Shown here: one piece after another, positions 52,318-61,170 of the stretch
Position numbering within the stretch: the stretch's first letter is position 1
How the letters are laid out: each line of letters begins with the position of its first letter
Source of the DNA: Haloarculaceae archaeon H-GB1-1
Lineage (GTDB): Archaea > Halobacteriota > Halobacteria > Halobacteriales > Haloarculaceae
Assembly: GCA_029688825.1 (NCBI GenBank)
Contig: JARUKX010000012.1
Location: forward strand, 26,428-90,427
Length of the DNA stretch: 64,000 bases
Direction: 5' to 3'
The notes under the pieces: generated by a model
Database searches by the model: none
Seen by the model: the letters and a program-made list of their open reading frames with translations, nothing else
Told to the model about the DNA's origin: nothing
Program-made: the position numbers and the translations under genes

Positions 52318-53727
52318 ATGGTCGATCCAGTACTCGCAAGCCGGCTCCAGTTCGCGCTCACGACAATCGTCCACATCGTCTTTCCCGTCGTGAGCATGGG
52401 ACTGGCTCCGTTCCTGGTGTATTTCACGTACAAAGAGATCCGCTCGGGTGAACCCATCTACGAGCGGTTGCGACGGTTCTGGCTCCGCATCTTCGGCGTC
52501 AGTTTCGCCATCGGGACCGTCACGGGCATCGTCCTCGAATTCGAGTTCGGGACGAACTTTGCCGCCTTCTCCGCGTCCGTCGGGGAGTTGTTTGGCGGCC
52601 CGCTCGCCGTCGAGGGGATGATGGCCTTCTTCCTCGAAGCGACGTTCCTCGGCATCTTCCTGTTCGGTCGCGACCGCGTCGGCGACAAGATGTACTTCCT
52701 GTCGTCGGTCCTCGTCGGACTCGGAACGTGGCTATCGGCGGTGTGGATCCTCGTCGCCAACTCCTGGATGCAGACGCCCCAAGGCTTCGAGATGGTGACG
52801 AAGAACGGCGTGCCGACGGTCCTGCTGACCGACCCCATCGCCGCCTACGCAAACCCGCGGTTCCCCTGGATGTTCGTGCACATGCAGAACGCCGCCGTCC
52901 TCTCGGTCGCGCTGTTGATGGCCGGCATCGCCGCCTACCACGTCCGGTACCGCGCGGCGACCGAGCCGGAGTTCTGGAAGAAGACCCTCAAAATCGCGGT
53001 TCTCGTGTTGCTCATCACCGCACCGCTGCAGGTGCTCCACGGCGACGCCTACGCCCGGCACATCTTCGAGACCCAGCCCCAGAAGTTCGCGGCGATGGAG
53101 GCGGTCTGGGAGACGGACTCGTACGTCCCCGAGTACATCGTGGCCTTCCCGACCGATCTCAGCCAGATCGCTGACCCGCGGGCGAAGGAACTGTTCGGTA
53201 TCGGGATTCCGGGGGGCGCGTCCTGGCTCGCCAGCGGCGGGAACCCACAGGCCGAGATCACTGGCCTGAACGAGTTCGAGGGGTCTCCGCCAGTCGCCGT
53301 CGTGTTCTGGTCGTTCCGACTCATGGTCGGGCTGGGCTTCTGGTTCATGGTCCTGGCGTTCTGGGCGGGCTACCGCTGGTACTCCGGAGAACTGTTCGAG
53401 GATCACCTGTTGCACAAGTCGCTCGTCGGCTCGACCATCCTCGGCATCCTCACCGTCGAACTCGGCTGGGTCGTGACCGAAGTGGGTCGCCAGCCGTGGG
53501 TCATCCAGGGCGTGATGAAGACAAGCGATGGCGTCTCGCCCGGCCTGACCGGGGCCGAGGCGACGCTCACCCTGGTCGGATTCGCCGGCACGTACGCCCT
53601 CTTGCTCGGCGTCTACGTCTACGTCGTCCGGTACATCGTCCGCCAGGGGCCGCCGGAGCCGGAGGGACCAGCGGTTGCAGCGACAGCGGAGGCCGAGCAA
53701 CCGGCCGGGGTGACGGGCGATGATTGA
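52318..53727 (+). CDS. cydA: Cytochrome bd-type quinol oxidase subunit I
   Basis: A 469-residue membrane protein, the heme-bearing subunit of the bd oxidase that reduces O2 with quinol as donor. Heme b595/b558 and quinol features are visible: LQFALTTIVHIVFP with the first His ligand, EGMMAFFLEATFLG with the conserved Glu, NSWMQTPQGFEM, and GRQPWVIQGVMKT in the quinol region. The short Q-loop marks the archaeal/CIO-like class. ATG 52318 is preferred to GTG 52297. It overlaps cydB by 8 nt. No cydX or cydDC is nearby. Confidence 0.92.
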   Translation: MVDPVLASRLQFALTTIVHIVFPVVSMGLAPFLVYFTYKEIRSGEPIYERLRRFWLRIFGVSFAIGTVTGIVLEFEFGTNFAAFSASVGELFGGPLAVEGMMAFFLEATFLGIFLFGRDRVGDKMYFLSSVLVGLGTWLSAVWILVANSWMQTPQGFEMVTKNGVPTVLLTDPIAAYANPRFPWMFVHMQNAAVLSVALLMAGIAAYHVRYRAATEPEFWKKTLKIAVLVLLITAPLQVLHGDAYARHIFETQPQKFAAMEAVWETDSYVPEYIVAFPTDLSQIADPRAKELFGIGIPGGASWLASGGNPQAEITGLNEFEGSPPVAVVFWSFRLMVGLGFWFMVLAFWAGYRWYSGELFEDHLLHKSLVGSTILGILTVELGWVVTEVGRQPWVIQGVMKTSDGVSPGLTGAEATLTLVGFAGTYALLLGVYVYVVRYIVRQGPPEPEGPAVAATAEAEQPAGVTGDD

Positions 53728-54724
53728 GCCCGCGCTCTCGCTGGCCACTCGCCCGCTGTTCGGCCTGCCGCTAGCCGAACTCTGGTTCGCCGTCCTCTTG
53801 TTCGTCCTCGGAATGTTCGTCTTTCTCGACGGGTTCGACTTCGGCGTCGGCGCGCTGTTCGCCACCCGCGAGGACGAGCACGAGCGCGAGACGCTGCTGA
53901 GCGCGATCGGCCCGTTCTGGGACGGGAACGAAGTGTGGCTCGTCGTCTTCGGCGGTGCGCTGTTCGCGGTGTTCCCGCAGGCCTACGCCGGGCTGTTCAG
54001 CCGCTACTACCTGCTGATGTTCGCGATTCTCGGCGCGCTGATTCTGCGCGGGATCGCGCCGGAACTGTACGAGCAACGCGACGACGACGCCTGGCACCGG
54101 CTGTGGGGGACCTCGTTCGTCGTCGGGAGCGTCGGGTCGCCGTTCTTCCTCGGCTGGTTCGTCGGGAACTGGGTGACCGGTCAGCCCGGCGTCGTCTCGC
54201 TGGCCGGGCCAGTGTTCGGCCTCGCGACCCTGGCGCTCAGCGTCGTGCTGGGCGCGGCGTTCCTCGGCCTGAAGACCCGTGGGAGTCTTCGCGACGACGT
54301 CGCCGCCGACGGTCAGCGAGCCGCCGTGGCATATCTCGCGCTCGCCGTCGTCGCGCTCGTGTATCTGGCACTCGCGTTCGAGTGGGGACTCGCTGCGGTC
54401 CTGTCCCTTCCTTCGATCGCTGCCGTGGGCCTGACGGTCGCGTCGCTCGCAGGGTACGTCCTCGCCACGCGTCGCGAACGGTACCACGTCGCGTTCGCCT
54501 CGACAGCGACCACGGTCCTCGCGCTCGTCCTGCTGGTCGGGTCCTTGCTGTACCCGGCAATCGACCCCGCAGGCGACCTGACCGTGCAGGCGGGTGCCGT
54601 CGAGACGCTGTCGCTCAACCTCGTCACCATCGCGTCGGCCTTCCTGATTCCGATGGTGCTCGGGTACTTTGGCGTCCTGTACTCCGTGTTCGCAGGCCCC
54701 GTCGAAGCCGGCGAGGCCTACTGA
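53720..54724 (+). CDS. cydB: Cytochrome bd-type quinol oxidase subunit II
   Basis: A 334-residue membrane subunit that supports the heme subunit. The hallmark LFVLGMFVFLDGFDFGVGAL and FWDGNEVWLVVFGGALFAVFP stretches are present, with about eight TM helices and a histidine-free core as usual. It starts inside cydA (8-nt overlap) and ends overlapping the convergent oxidoreductase by 7 nt. With CydA it forms a terminal oxidase that may work at low oxygen, a common condition in brine. Confidence 0.92.
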   Translation: MIEPALSLATRPLFGLPLAELWFAVLLFVLGMFVFLDGFDFGVGALFATREDEHERETLLSAIGPFWDGNEVWLVVFGGALFAVFPQAYAGLFSRYYLLMFAILGALILRGIAPELYEQRDDDAWHRLWGTSFVVGSVGSPFFLGWFVGNWVTGQPGVVSLAGPVFGLATLALSVVLGAAFLGLKTRGSLRDDVAADGQRAAVAYLALAVVALVYLALAFEWGLAAVLSLPSIAAVGLTVASLAGYVLATRRERYHVAFASTATTVLALVLLVGSLLYPAIDPAGDLTVQAGAVETLSLNLVTIASAFLIPMVLGYFGVLYSVFAGPVEAGEAY

Positions 54725-55419
54725 CGATCCGCGAAGAACTCGGTCATTCGCCGGGCCGCGGACCGTTCGCGCTCTCGTCGCTCCTCGTGCGTGATTTCCT
54801 CGACGCCTTCGGGGACGGCCATGTCGTAGCGCTCGTAGTAGCCATCCGGAACGACCCAGTCGTTGTAGAAGTCGGGTCGCTCGCGCTCGATGAGGGTACG
54901 CGCGACGCGCGCCCCGTCGCCGGCGTTGACGATGGCCTGATGGTACGTTTCGGTGATGCGACCCGCCGCGTAGACGCCGTCGACGTTGGTCTGACCCGTC
55001 TCGTCAGTCGGCACCACCTCGACGTCACCCGAGTGGTCTTCCGGAACGGTCTCGACGCCGAGCGACGAGAGGTACTCCGTCTCGGCCCAGGAGGTCGCGA
55101 GGACGTACCGCACGTCCCACTCGCCGTCAGCACCGTGGACGCGGAACCCCTCTCCGTCGGGCGTCTCCGTGATTCGCTCGACCTCGGTCTCGATGCGGTC
55201 ACACCCGGCCGTGGCGGTGTGCTCGTGAATCAGGTCTCGATAGGCCGCCGGCGAGATACCGGCCGGAAATCCGAGATAGTTCTCCAGAAACGCGCACTTC
55301 CGGAGCGCGGAGCGGCCGTGGTCGAAGAGCAGTACGTCGAAGTCGGCGCGGGCGAGGAAGACGCCGGCAGCGGAGCCGGCGGGCCCCCCGCCCACGATTG
55401 CGATAGTCGTGTCGGTCAT
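54718..55419 (-). CDS. Miniature FAD-dependent oxidoreductase without NAD domain
   Basis: A 233-residue flavoprotein related to thioredoxin reductase. The FAD motif IAIVGGGPAGSAAGVFLARA and the C-terminal FAD-closing motif VDGVYAAGRITETYHQAIVNAGDGARVA are present. The NAD(P)-binding domain with its CxxC, normally inserted between them, is absent: RYVLATSWAETEYL passes straight to the second half. It could use a donor other than NAD(P)H or act as a flavin carrier. The C-terminal ~45 residues are charged and helical. Its ATG overlaps the TGA of oppF (ATGA), so it is the last gene of the transporter operon. Confidence 0.8.
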   Translation of the reverse strand: MTDTTIAIVGGGPAGSAAGVFLARADFDVLLFDHGRSALRKCAFLENYLGFPAGISPAAYRDLIHEHTATAGCDRIETEVERITETPDGEGFRVHGADGEWDVRYVLATSWAETEYLSSLGVETVPEDHSGDVEVVPTDETGQTNVDGVYAAGRITETYHQAIVNAGDGARVARTLIERERPDFYNDWVVPDGYYERYDMAVPEGVEEITHEERRERERSAARRMTEFFADRQ

Positions 55420-56459
55420 CGTGTCTGAGTCGGTCGATTTCGCCGTCGTTCGTCGGCCCGTTCGGCTTCCTCGGTCGCGCCCGTGGCATCCGGGGCGTGC
55501 AGACAGCGGACCCGTGCAGCACCGACCGTCCCGAATTCGGGGTCGATTTCCGCACACTCCGGCGTCGCTGCGGGACAGCGCGGGTGGAAGGGGCAGCCGG
55601 AGGGCGGGTCCGTCGCGTCGGGAACGCTCCCGGAGAGCGGAGCAGCGGGTTCTGCGTCCGGCTGCAGCGACGGGACCGCTGCCAGCAGCGCCTCGGTGTA
55701 GGGATGGCTGGGTTCTGCGAACACCTGCTCTGCCGGGCCGACTTCGACGAGTTCGCCGAGGTACATCACCGCCACGCGGTCGGCGACGTGGCCGACTACG
55801 TCGAGGTCGTGGCTGATGAACAGGTAGGTCAGGTCCAGTCGGTCCTGCAGGTCTCTCAGCAGGTCGAGGATGCGGGCCTGGACGGAGACGTCGAGCGCAG
55901 ACACCGGCTCGTCGAGGACGACGAGCTTCGGCTCCAGCGCGATGGCTCGCGCGAGCGCGACACGCTGCAGCTGGCCGCCGGAGAGCTGGTGCGGGCGACT
56001 GTCGGCGTGTCGCTCCGGCAGTCCAACCTGGTCGAGCAGTTCCCGGATGCGGTCCGCTCGGCGCTCGGCCGCCCACCCCTGCTGTTCGAGCGGTTCCGCG
56101 ATCGTCTGGTGAACCGTCCGTCGGGGATTCACGCTGGCGCGTGGCTCCTGGAAGACGACGCCGACGTCCGAGCGGACGGACGACGGGCGATCCTCGACGG
56201 TTCCGACGGGCTCGCCGTCCAGCCGCACCTCGCCGCTGGTCGGCGCTTCCAGCCCCGTCACCAGGTCTGCGAGCGTGGACTTCCCGCAGCCGCTCTCGCC
56301 GACGAGTCCCAGCGTCTCACCGGTCCGGAGGGACAGGTCGACGCCGTCGACGGCCGTCAGCTCCTCGCGGCCGCCGAACAGGCGGTGATACAGCGAGTCG
56401 TGGACGACGAAGCGTTTCGAAACGTCGCGCAGTTCGACGAACGCGTCGTCGTCAGTCAT
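55416..56459 (-). CDS. Oligopeptide/dipeptide ABC transporter ATPase (OppF-like)
   Basis: A 347-residue ATPase: Walker A GESGCGKST, signature LSGGQLQRVALARA, Walker B LVVLDEPVSALD, and the oligopeptide C-terminal Cys motif CPFHPRCPAATPEC, which in this family can bind an iron-sulfur cluster. It couples to OppB/C and pairs with the OppD-like ATPase. ATG 56459 overlaps the upstream ATPase by 8 nt; its stop overlaps the oxidoreductase by 4 nt. Confidence 0.92.
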   Translation of the reverse strand: MTDDDAFVELRDVSKRFVVHDSLYHRLFGGREELTAVDGVDLSLRTGETLGLVGESGCGKSTLADLVTGLEAPTSGEVRLDGEPVGTVEDRPSSVRSDVGVVFQEPRASVNPRRTVHQTIAEPLEQQGWAAERRADRIRELLDQVGLPERHADSRPHQLSGGQLQRVALARAIALEPKLVVLDEPVSALDVSVQARILDLLRDLQDRLDLTYLFISHDLDVVGHVADRVAVMYLGELVEVGPAEQVFAEPSHPYTEALLAAVPSLQPDAEPAAPLSGSVPDATDPPSGCPFHPRCPAATPECAEIDPEFGTVGAARVRCLHAPDATGATEEAERADERRRNRPTQTR

Positions 56460-57552
56460 CTGTTGACCCTCCCCTGACGGCGCGCCGGGCTGAGCGGTCC
56501 GAGTCGTCAACCGGCGAGACGGACCGGCCGTCGGGAACGGCGTCGAGTTCTCCGCACGCGACGTCGTGCCCGTCGTCTATCTCGCGCGTCGGCACCGATC
56601 CCGACACACAGTCGTCGGTCGCGTGCCTGCATCGCGGCGCGAAGGGACAGCCGTCCGTGCCGCCGAGCAGGTCTGGGACCTCCCCACCGATAGCGTCCAG
56701 GTCCGACGTTCGGTCGACGCCCCGCGTCGTGCAGGCCAGCAAGGCCTGCGTGTACGGGTGACTCGGGTTCGTGAACACCGCTTCGGTCGTTCCCCGTTCC
56801 ATCACCTGTCCCGCGTACATCACGAGCACGCGGTCACAGAGTTCGGCGACGACGCCGAGGTCGTGGGAGATGACCACCATTGCCGTTCCGCGGTCGCGGT
56901 TGATCTCCCGAAGCTTGGCCAGGATCTGTGCCTGTGTGGTCGTGTCCAGCGCGGTCGTCGGCTCGTCGGCGACGAGCAGGTCCGGCTCGGCAGCGAGCGC
57001 GATGGCCAGCGTCGCCCGCTGTCGAAGACCGCCGGACAGCTCGTGTGGATACGCGTCGGCTCGCAGGCCGGGGTTCGGGATGCCGACCTCCCGCATCAGG
57101 TCCACCGCACGCTCTATCGGTGCGTCCCAGCCGTCGCCGCCGAGCCAGGGCACGCGGAGGAAGTCACGCAGGCGCTGACCGGACTCCCCCTCGTGGACCT
57201 TCACCGACTCGGCGATCTGCTCGCCGACGGTGAACACCGGATTGAGCGTCGATTCGGGGTTCTGGAACACCATCGACAGCCGGTCACCGCGAACACCTCG
57301 CCACTCCCGCTCCGTCGCGTCGGTCAGGTCCGTGCCGTCGAAGCGTATCGAGCCGCCGACGATCTCTCCGGGGTCCTGCAGACCGAGCAGCGACAGCGCC
57401 GTCGCTGACTTGCCACAGCCGCTCTCGCCGACGATACCGACGATCTCGTCCTCGGCGACGTCGAACGAGATTCCATCGACAGCGTGGACGACGCCGTCTC
57501 TCGTCCGGTATCGCGTCTGGAGGTCAGCGACGCGCAACAGTGGGTTCGTCAC
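56452..57552 (-). CDS. Oligopeptide/dipeptide ABC transporter ATPase (OppD-like)
   Basis: A 366-residue ATPase with Walker A GESGCGKSAT, signature LSGGLRQRATLAIA, Walker B LLVADEPTTALD and the CPFAPRCRHATDDC cysteine motif of OppD/DppD. The C-terminal ~30 residues are a Ser/Arg/Asp-rich tail. It overlaps oppC by 4 nt (ATGA). With OppF it forms the heterodimeric motor. Confidence 0.92.
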   Translation of the reverse strand: MTNPLLRVADLQTRYRTRDGVVHAVDGISFDVAEDEIVGIVGESGCGKSATALSLLGLQDPGEIVGGSIRFDGTDLTDATEREWRGVRGDRLSMVFQNPESTLNPVFTVGEQIAESVKVHEGESGQRLRDFLRVPWLGGDGWDAPIERAVDLMREVGIPNPGLRADAYPHELSGGLRQRATLAIALAAEPDLLVADEPTTALDTTTQAQILAKLREINRDRGTAMVVISHDLGVVAELCDRVLVMYAGQVMERGTTEAVFTNPSHPYTQALLACTTRGVDRTSDLDAIGGEVPDLLGGTDGCPFAPRCRHATDDCVSGSVPTREIDDGHDVACGELDAVPDGRSVSPVDDSDRSARRAVRGGSTDD

Positions 57553-58466
57553 GAGTCCACCTCCTCCAGCGCCGTCCGTTGGCGCGGGTCGAGGACGTCA
57601 CGCAGCCCGTCGCCGAGCAGATTGAAGCCGAACACCGTCACGACGATCGCCACACCCGGGACGTTGATCAGCCACGGAGCTTGCTGCAGGTGGCTCCGTC
57701 CGGAGGCGAGCATCGTTCCCCACTCCGGCGTCGGCGGCTGCGCGCCGAGGCCGAGAAAGGACAGCCCGGCCGCACCGAGAACGACCGTGCCGACGTCGAG
57801 CGTCGCCAGCACGACCACCGGCCCGAGAACGTTCGGCAGGACGTGACGCGCCACGGTTCGGGGCCGGGAGACGCCCATCATCCGGGCCGCCCTGACGAAC
57901 CCACGCTCCTTGACCGAGATGACTTCGCTGCGGACGACGCGAGCGTATCGACCCCATCCGACCACGGCGAGTGCGACCATCGCGTTCGTCAGGCTCGGTC
58001 CGAGGAGCCCCGCCACGACCAGCGCGAGAACGATGCCCGGAAACGCGAGCAGCACGTCGACGAGACGCATCGCCGCCTCGTCGACCCAGCCGCCCGCGTA
58101 GCCCGCGACGACGCCGACGCCCGTCCCGAGGACGAGCCGGACCCCGATGACGAGCGCCGCGATAGTCAGCGAGATGCGCGCGCCGTACACCATCCGCGTG
58201 AGGAGGTCACGACCGAGCGCGTCCGTCCCCAGCGGGTGTGCCAGCGAGGGCTGGTGGAGGACGTGAGCCAGCGCCGTCTCGGTCGGACTCGTCGACAACA
58301 CCAGCGGTCCGATGAGGGCGACGACGCCGAGGCCGGCCACGATGACCAGCCCGAGGAGATTCCGACGCCGACCCGTGAACGTCGCGACAGCACGACGGTC
58401 CGTCAACGCACCCACGCGCTCGCGCAGGTATCGGGCGACGCCGCCCACTGCTGTCGCGTCAGCCAT
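57549..58466 (-). CDS. Oligopeptide/dipeptide ABC transporter permease (OppC-like)
   Basis: A 305-residue permease with an N-terminal cytosolic helix, six TM helices and the EAA loop VRAARMMGVSRPRTVARHVLPN. GTDALGRDLLTRMVYGARISL after TM1 is typical of OppC/DppC/NikC. It overlaps oppB by 8 nt, consistent with one transcript. Confidence 0.92.
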   Translation of the reverse strand: MADATAVGGVARYLRERVGALTDRRAVATFTGRRRNLLGLVIVAGLGVVALIGPLVLSTSPTETALAHVLHQPSLAHPLGTDALGRDLLTRMVYGARISLTIAALVIGVRLVLGTGVGVVAGYAGGWVDEAAMRLVDVLLAFPGIVLALVVAGLLGPSLTNAMVALAVVGWGRYARVVRSEVISVKERGFVRAARMMGVSRPRTVARHVLPNVLGPVVVLATLDVGTVVLGAAGLSFLGLGAQPPTPEWGTMLASGRSHLQQAPWLINVPGVAIVVTVFGFNLLGDGLRDVLDPRQRTALEEVDS

Positions 58467-59406
58467 CGTATCCCCCCGGCCGAGAGATTCGCGGGTCGAC
58501 GTACCGATACGAGAGGTCGACGAGGAGATTCGTCAGGACGAACAAGACGCCGACCAGCAGCACGACCCCCTGGACGATGGGGTAATCGCGGGCGAAGACG
58601 GCGTCCACGAGTAGCTTTCCGAGGCCGGGTCGCTGGAAGACGATCTCGACGACGACCGCTCCGTTGAGGACGTAGCCCAGTTGCAGTCCCACCACCGTGA
58701 TCACCGGGATGAGTGCGTTCCGCAGCGCGTGTTTGTACACGACGATGCGCTCTCGAAGTCCCTTCGAACGGGCGGTGCGGACGTAGGCCTCGTCGAGCAC
58801 GTCGAGCATCGTCGTCCTGACCAGCCGGGCGATGACGGCCGTCATGCTCGTCCCCAGCGTCAACGCCGGCAACACGAGGTGGTCGAGTCCGCCAGCGCCC
58901 GCGACTGGAAGGAGGTCCAACCGAAGCGAGAAGACGATGATGAGCAGGTAGCCCAGCCAGAAGTTCGGCATCGAGACGCCGGCGAGCGAGACGACCTGCG
59001 CCATCTGGTCCAGCAGCCCGTCGCGATGGACCGCGCTCACGACCCCGGCCGGAAGCCCGACGACCACGGCGACGGCCATCGACGAGAGTCCCAACGTCAG
59101 CGTGTTCGGCAACGCCTGCGCGATGAGCGACGAGACCGGCTGTTTCTGGAAGTACGACGACCCGAGGTCACCTCGGACCACGTCGGCCAGCCAGTTCGCG
59201 TACTGCACCGGGAACGGGTCGTCGAACCCGTGGCGTTCGCGGAAGTCCGCGAGCGCCTCCTCGGAGGGGGGATGACCCATCTGCTGTCTGAGTACCGTCT
59301 CCGCCGGGTCACCCGGAGCGAGAAACAGCATGCTGTAAGTGAGCACCGTCACCCCCAGCAACACCACGAGCGTGCTTCCCAGCCGCGACAGCAGATAGTG
59401 ACTCAT
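58459..59406 (-). CDS. Oligopeptide/dipeptide ABC transporter permease (OppB-like)
   Basis: A 315-residue permease with six TM helices. The first segment shows LFLAPGDPAETVLRQQMG, and the EAA loop is YVRTARSKGLRERIVVYKHALRNALIPV. The family spans oligopeptide, dipeptide and nickel transporters; sequence alone does not separate these. It lies 12 nt after the binding-protein gene. Confidence 0.92.
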   Translation of the reverse strand: MSHYLLSRLGSTLVVLLGVTVLTYSMLFLAPGDPAETVLRQQMGHPPSEEALADFRERHGFDDPFPVQYANWLADVVRGDLGSSYFQKQPVSSLIAQALPNTLTLGLSSMAVAVVVGLPAGVVSAVHRDGLLDQMAQVVSLAGVSMPNFWLGYLLIIVFSLRLDLLPVAGAGGLDHLVLPALTLGTSMTAVIARLVRTTMLDVLDEAYVRTARSKGLRERIVVYKHALRNALIPVITVVGLQLGYVLNGAVVVEIVFQRPGLGKLLVDAVFARDYPIVQGVVLLVGVLFVLTNLLVDLSYRYVDPRISRPGGYDG

Positions 59407-59418
59407 CGGCGGCTCCCC

Positions 59419-61011
59419 TCAGGTCGTCCGCCGGAAGTCCGTCCAGGAGACCATCTTGTCGATGGGGTGCGTGCCGAGTCCCTGCACGGACGCGCGCTTT
59501 CCGAGCACGTACTCGCTGTAGAAGAGCGGGACGACAGCGCCCGTCTCCACGACGCGACGCTGGACTTCGCCGTAGTGTTCCGTCTTCGTCTCCAGGTCGG
59601 TCGCGGCGTATCCCTTCTCGATGAGGTCGTCGACCTCCGGTCCGGGGTTGTAGATGCCGGTCCCCTCGGACTCGTAGAGTTTCCGGTTGTCACTGCCTTG
59701 CGAGTGGAACATCGCGCGGATGACGTAGTCAGCCGCAGCGCTGTTCGACCCGAAGTCGACGAGCGAGACGTGCGCCTCGCCAGCGGTGAAGGTGTCGTAG
59801 AACGACGCGCCCTCCACCTGGCGGATGGTCGATTCGACGCCGATCTCCGCGAACCACTGCTGGAGGATCTCCGCGGTCGTCTTGTCGTCCGTCTTCGAAC
59901 TGTTCACCAGGATCGTGAGCTCCTCGCCGTCGTACGCCGATTCGGAGACGAGTTGCGTGGCCTTCTCACGGTCCGGGCCGTACTCCGGAAGTTCGTCGTG
60001 GACCGCCCACGGAATCGCACTGGAGAACGGGCCCCGCGCCGGCTTCCCGATGCCGCCGAGGACGTTCTCGACGATACTCGCCTGGTCGACCGCGTAGTTC
60101 AGCGCGCGGCGAAGCGTCTCGTCGTCGGTCGGCGACTTGTAGAGGTTGACCGCACCCAGCTTCGCCTCCGTCGAGAGTTGCGTCTCGATTGCCGTCGCCT
60201 CGCCGCTCGACAGCTCGCTCGCCGTACTTCGCGGTGGCTTGTACGCGACGTCGACCTCTCCCTTCTGGAGCGCCAGCGAGCGCGTGTTCGGATCCTCGAT
60301 GAACCGGAACGTCAGACTCGACGGCCGGGCCGTCTCGCCGCGGTAGTCCTCGAACGGGACGAGCGTCGCTCGCCTGCCCTCCGTGATGGACTCGACCCGG
60401 AACGGACCCGTCCCGACGACCTCGCCGGCGTCGGTGTCCGCGTCCGGGTGCCAGACCGCCCAGTAGTTGTGCGAGATCGTCCCCGGGAACGCCGGGAACG
60501 GCTCCGTATTCTCGAACTCGATGGTGTGGTCGTCGACGACCGTGATCCCCTCCGGTTGCAGACGGATCCACCCGCTCGCCCACGACCAGTAGTTCAGGAT
60601 GCTCTCGAAGGACGCCGCGACGGCGTCGGCAGTCAGCGCAGCTCCGTTGTGGAAGGTCACTCCTTCACGCAGGTCGAAGCGCCACGTCTGCTCGTCGAGC
60701 GCCTCCCAGTTCGTCGCCAGCGCCGGCGTCGTCTCCATCTCCTGGTTCACGCCGACCAGCGGTTCGAGAACCTGCGTGTAGTAGGGCGTGATTCCACCGT
60801 AGACGTCCCACTTGCCACGCGTCGGGTCGCGCTCGACTGCGACCGTGAGGTCCTGATCGTCAGCGAGCGTCGTCGACGCGTCCGTCCCCGTCGCAGTGCC
60901 GGACACGTCGGTCGTGTTCGAACCATCCGTGCCACTGCACCCCGCCAAAGCCCCAGCACCGACTGTCACTGCAGTTAACACTCGTCGGCGCGTCAATTCT
61001 TCCCCGACCAT
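59419..61011 (-). CDS. ABC transporter substrate-binding lipoprotein (SBP family 5)
   Basis: A 530-residue extracytoplasmic solute-binding protein, family 5 (peptides, nickel, opines). A Tat lipoprotein signal (TRRRVLTAVTVGAGALAGC) precedes an Asp/Thr-rich tether. The family block FDLREGVTFHNGAALTADAVAASFE and VVGTGPFRVESI are clear. ATG 61011 gives the signal at the N terminus; a TTATTTGTAT box (61041-61050, minus strand) lies upstream. It heads the five-gene operon and determines the substrate, which is unknown. Confidence 0.9.
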   Translation of the reverse strand: MVGEELTRRRVLTAVTVGAGALAGCSGTDGSNTTDVSGTATGTDASTTLADDQDLTVAVERDPTRGKWDVYGGITPYYTQVLEPLVGVNQEMETTPALATNWEALDEQTWRFDLREGVTFHNGAALTADAVAASFESILNYWSWASGWIRLQPEGITVVDDHTIEFENTEPFPAFPGTISHNYWAVWHPDADTDAGEVVGTGPFRVESITEGRRATLVPFEDYRGETARPSSLTFRFIEDPNTRSLALQKGEVDVAYKPPRSTASELSSGEATAIETQLSTEAKLGAVNLYKSPTDDETLRRALNYAVDQASIVENVLGGIGKPARGPFSSAIPWAVHDELPEYGPDREKATQLVSESAYDGEELTILVNSSKTDDKTTAEILQQWFAEIGVESTIRQVEGASFYDTFTAGEAHVSLVDFGSNSAAADYVIRAMFHSQGSDNRKLYESEGTGIYNPGPEVDDLIEKGYAATDLETKTEHYGEVQRRVVETGAVVPLFYSEYVLGKRASVQGLGTHPIDKMVSWTDFRRTT

Positions 61012-61040
61012 GTTCGTATCTACTCGCACGTCGAGCAAGA

Positions 61041-61075
61041 ATACAAATAAGTTTTTCCTAGTTCAACCGAGGTTG
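61041..61075 (-). promoter_or_regulatory. Opp operon promoter with upstream palindrome
   Basis: TTATTTGTAT on the minus strand (61041-61050) is the TATA candidate. The perfect palindrome CAACC-GA-GGTTG (61064-61075) lies about 14 nt upstream of it, at the usual place for an activator or operator next to the BRE. Confidence 0.45.
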
Positions 61076-61170
61076 TATTATTGCGCTGACGAACCACAGC
61101 GTGTCACGTCGACGCCGCAAACAGCCGGGATCTCCGACAGCCCGACGAACCGAGCAGCGACCAGCGGTCC

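Noticed and set aside
58681..60978. A 765-codon plus-strand open frame across the opp genes
   Set aside because: Its composition is Arg/Val/Asp-rich without motifs, and it lies opposite two well-supported transporter genes.
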